Source: CAIXSC01 sp046349915
GTDB lineage: Bacteria > Planctomycetota > Planctomycetia > Pirellulales > Pirellulaceae
NCBI GenBank assembly: GCA_046349915.1
Contig: JAXMBL010000008.1
Location: 186,001-250,000 of the forward strand
Reading direction: 5' to 3'
Length of the DNA stretch: 64,000 bases
This document shows, piece after piece, positions 63,674 through 64,000 of this stretch; position 1 is the stretch's first letter; the number at the start of each line of letters is the position of its first letter. Made by a program: the position numbers and the translations under genes. The notes under the pieces were generated by a model. That model saw only the letters and a program-made list of their open reading frames with translations, made no database searches and was not told the origin of the DNA.

Positions 63674-64000
63674 ATGGCACGCAAAAAATCCCCGCTTCCG
63701 CTGCGTCCACCACAAACAGACGTCGCCCCAGCGACAAGCGATAATGTGGCAAGCGATGACGTGACAAGCGGTATACGGTCGGCGACGCCGGGCGAAGAGG
63801 GGGCTTCGTCAAGCGAGTGGGGACCATGCGAAATGCCCGTGGCTGGACTTGTCGCTTCGGCGGGCGGGCTCGGCGCCTTCAAAAACTTCTTCACGGTCAT
63901 GCCGCCGGATAGCGGCATCGCTTTTGTGCTCGTTCCTCACCTTGATCCCAGTCACGCAAGTCTGATGGTCGAGTTGCTCGCCCGGCACACGTCGATGCCG
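63674..64000 (+). CDS. CheB-CheR hybrid protein, 3' part missing
   Basis: Open frame of 109 codons running to the window end. After a low-complexity start (MARKKSPLPLRPPQTDVAP) it matches the CheB methylesterase domain as found at the N-terminus of CheB-CheR hybrids: VAGLVASAGGLGAFKNFFTV with the catalytic Ser, PPDSGIAFVLVPHLDPSHAS, LMVELLARHTSMP. In chemotaxis-like systems CheB removes and CheR adds methyl groups on receptors; the hybrids usually also carry PAS and kinase domains, not visible here. ATG 63674 is the only plausible start. Confidence 0.88.
   Translation, partial: MARKKSPLPLRPPQTDVAPATSDNVASDDVTSGIRSATPGEEGASSSEWGPCEMPVAGLVASAGGLGAFKNFFTVMPPDSGIAFVLVPHLDPSHASLMVELLARHTSMP

Overview
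The window reads as chromosome from a planctomycete, most likely a Pirellula-like member of the Planctomycetota. The evidence is the gene families: a DUF1559 pseudopilin-like protein paired with a small lipoprotein, DUF1501, a DUF1552 plus DUF1592/1588/1585 pair, two formylglycine sulfatases, ECF sigma factors beside very large Ser/Thr kinases with TPR or WD40 tails, a large Rhodopirellula-type Y1 transposase, and a giant secreted delta-60/Calx-beta/RTX protein. No rRNA or tRNA gene and no CRISPR array was seen.

Layout. 1-2.4 kb (-): a cut-off CotH-like protein, a lipoprotein and a DUF1559 protein. 2.6-4.8 kb (-): a serine protease fused to an endonuclease I domain. 5.0-8.9 kb (-): an ECF sigma factor overlapping a TPR kinase. 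9.2-12.9 kb (+): a secreted WD40 protein and a TPR protein. 12.9-25.8 kb: exported catabolic and typical planctomycete genes (GH10 xylanase, zinc metalloprotease, DUF1501, sulfatase, two VOC/SRPBCC proteins, DUF1254/1214, DUF1552, DUF1592). 26.4-28.8 kb: a HEAT-like repeat protein and a GlcG-like protein.

28.8-37.2 kb is an accessory segment. It holds a Y1 (RAYT-like) transposase flanked by REP-like hairpins, a 5'-truncated IS1380 transposase, three direct copies of an undescribed ~167-bp repeat (29124, 31509, 33057), a TIR-transmembrane-WD40 protein and a ricin-fold lectin. 37.4-40.0 kb: two unrecognised genes and a second sulfatase. 40.1-51.6 kb: one 3839-residue secreted mosaic protein. 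52.0-56.1 kb (+): a second ECF sigma factor with a WD40 kinase that has HCD in place of HRD and starts at TTG.

56.3-64.0 kb: small membrane proteins, a third ECF sigma factor, a Vat-type acetyltransferase, a 46-residue DUF2256 gene joined by a GTGA overlap to a six-hairpin protein, a DHFR-like reductase, an HhH-DUF1801 protein, the remnant of an ISAzo13-like transposase, DUF2294 and BON proteins, and the start of a CheB-CheR hybrid.

Functionally, most of the window concerns the cell surface and breakdown of polymers (sulfatases, xylanase, DUF15xx exported proteins, giant adhesin-like protein), controlled by ECF sigma/kinase pairs. The items most worth follow-up are the protease-nuclease fusion, the TIR-WD40 protein, and the repeat-transposase module between them. 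All positions and motifs were read by eye; no homology search, structure prediction or base-composition count was run.
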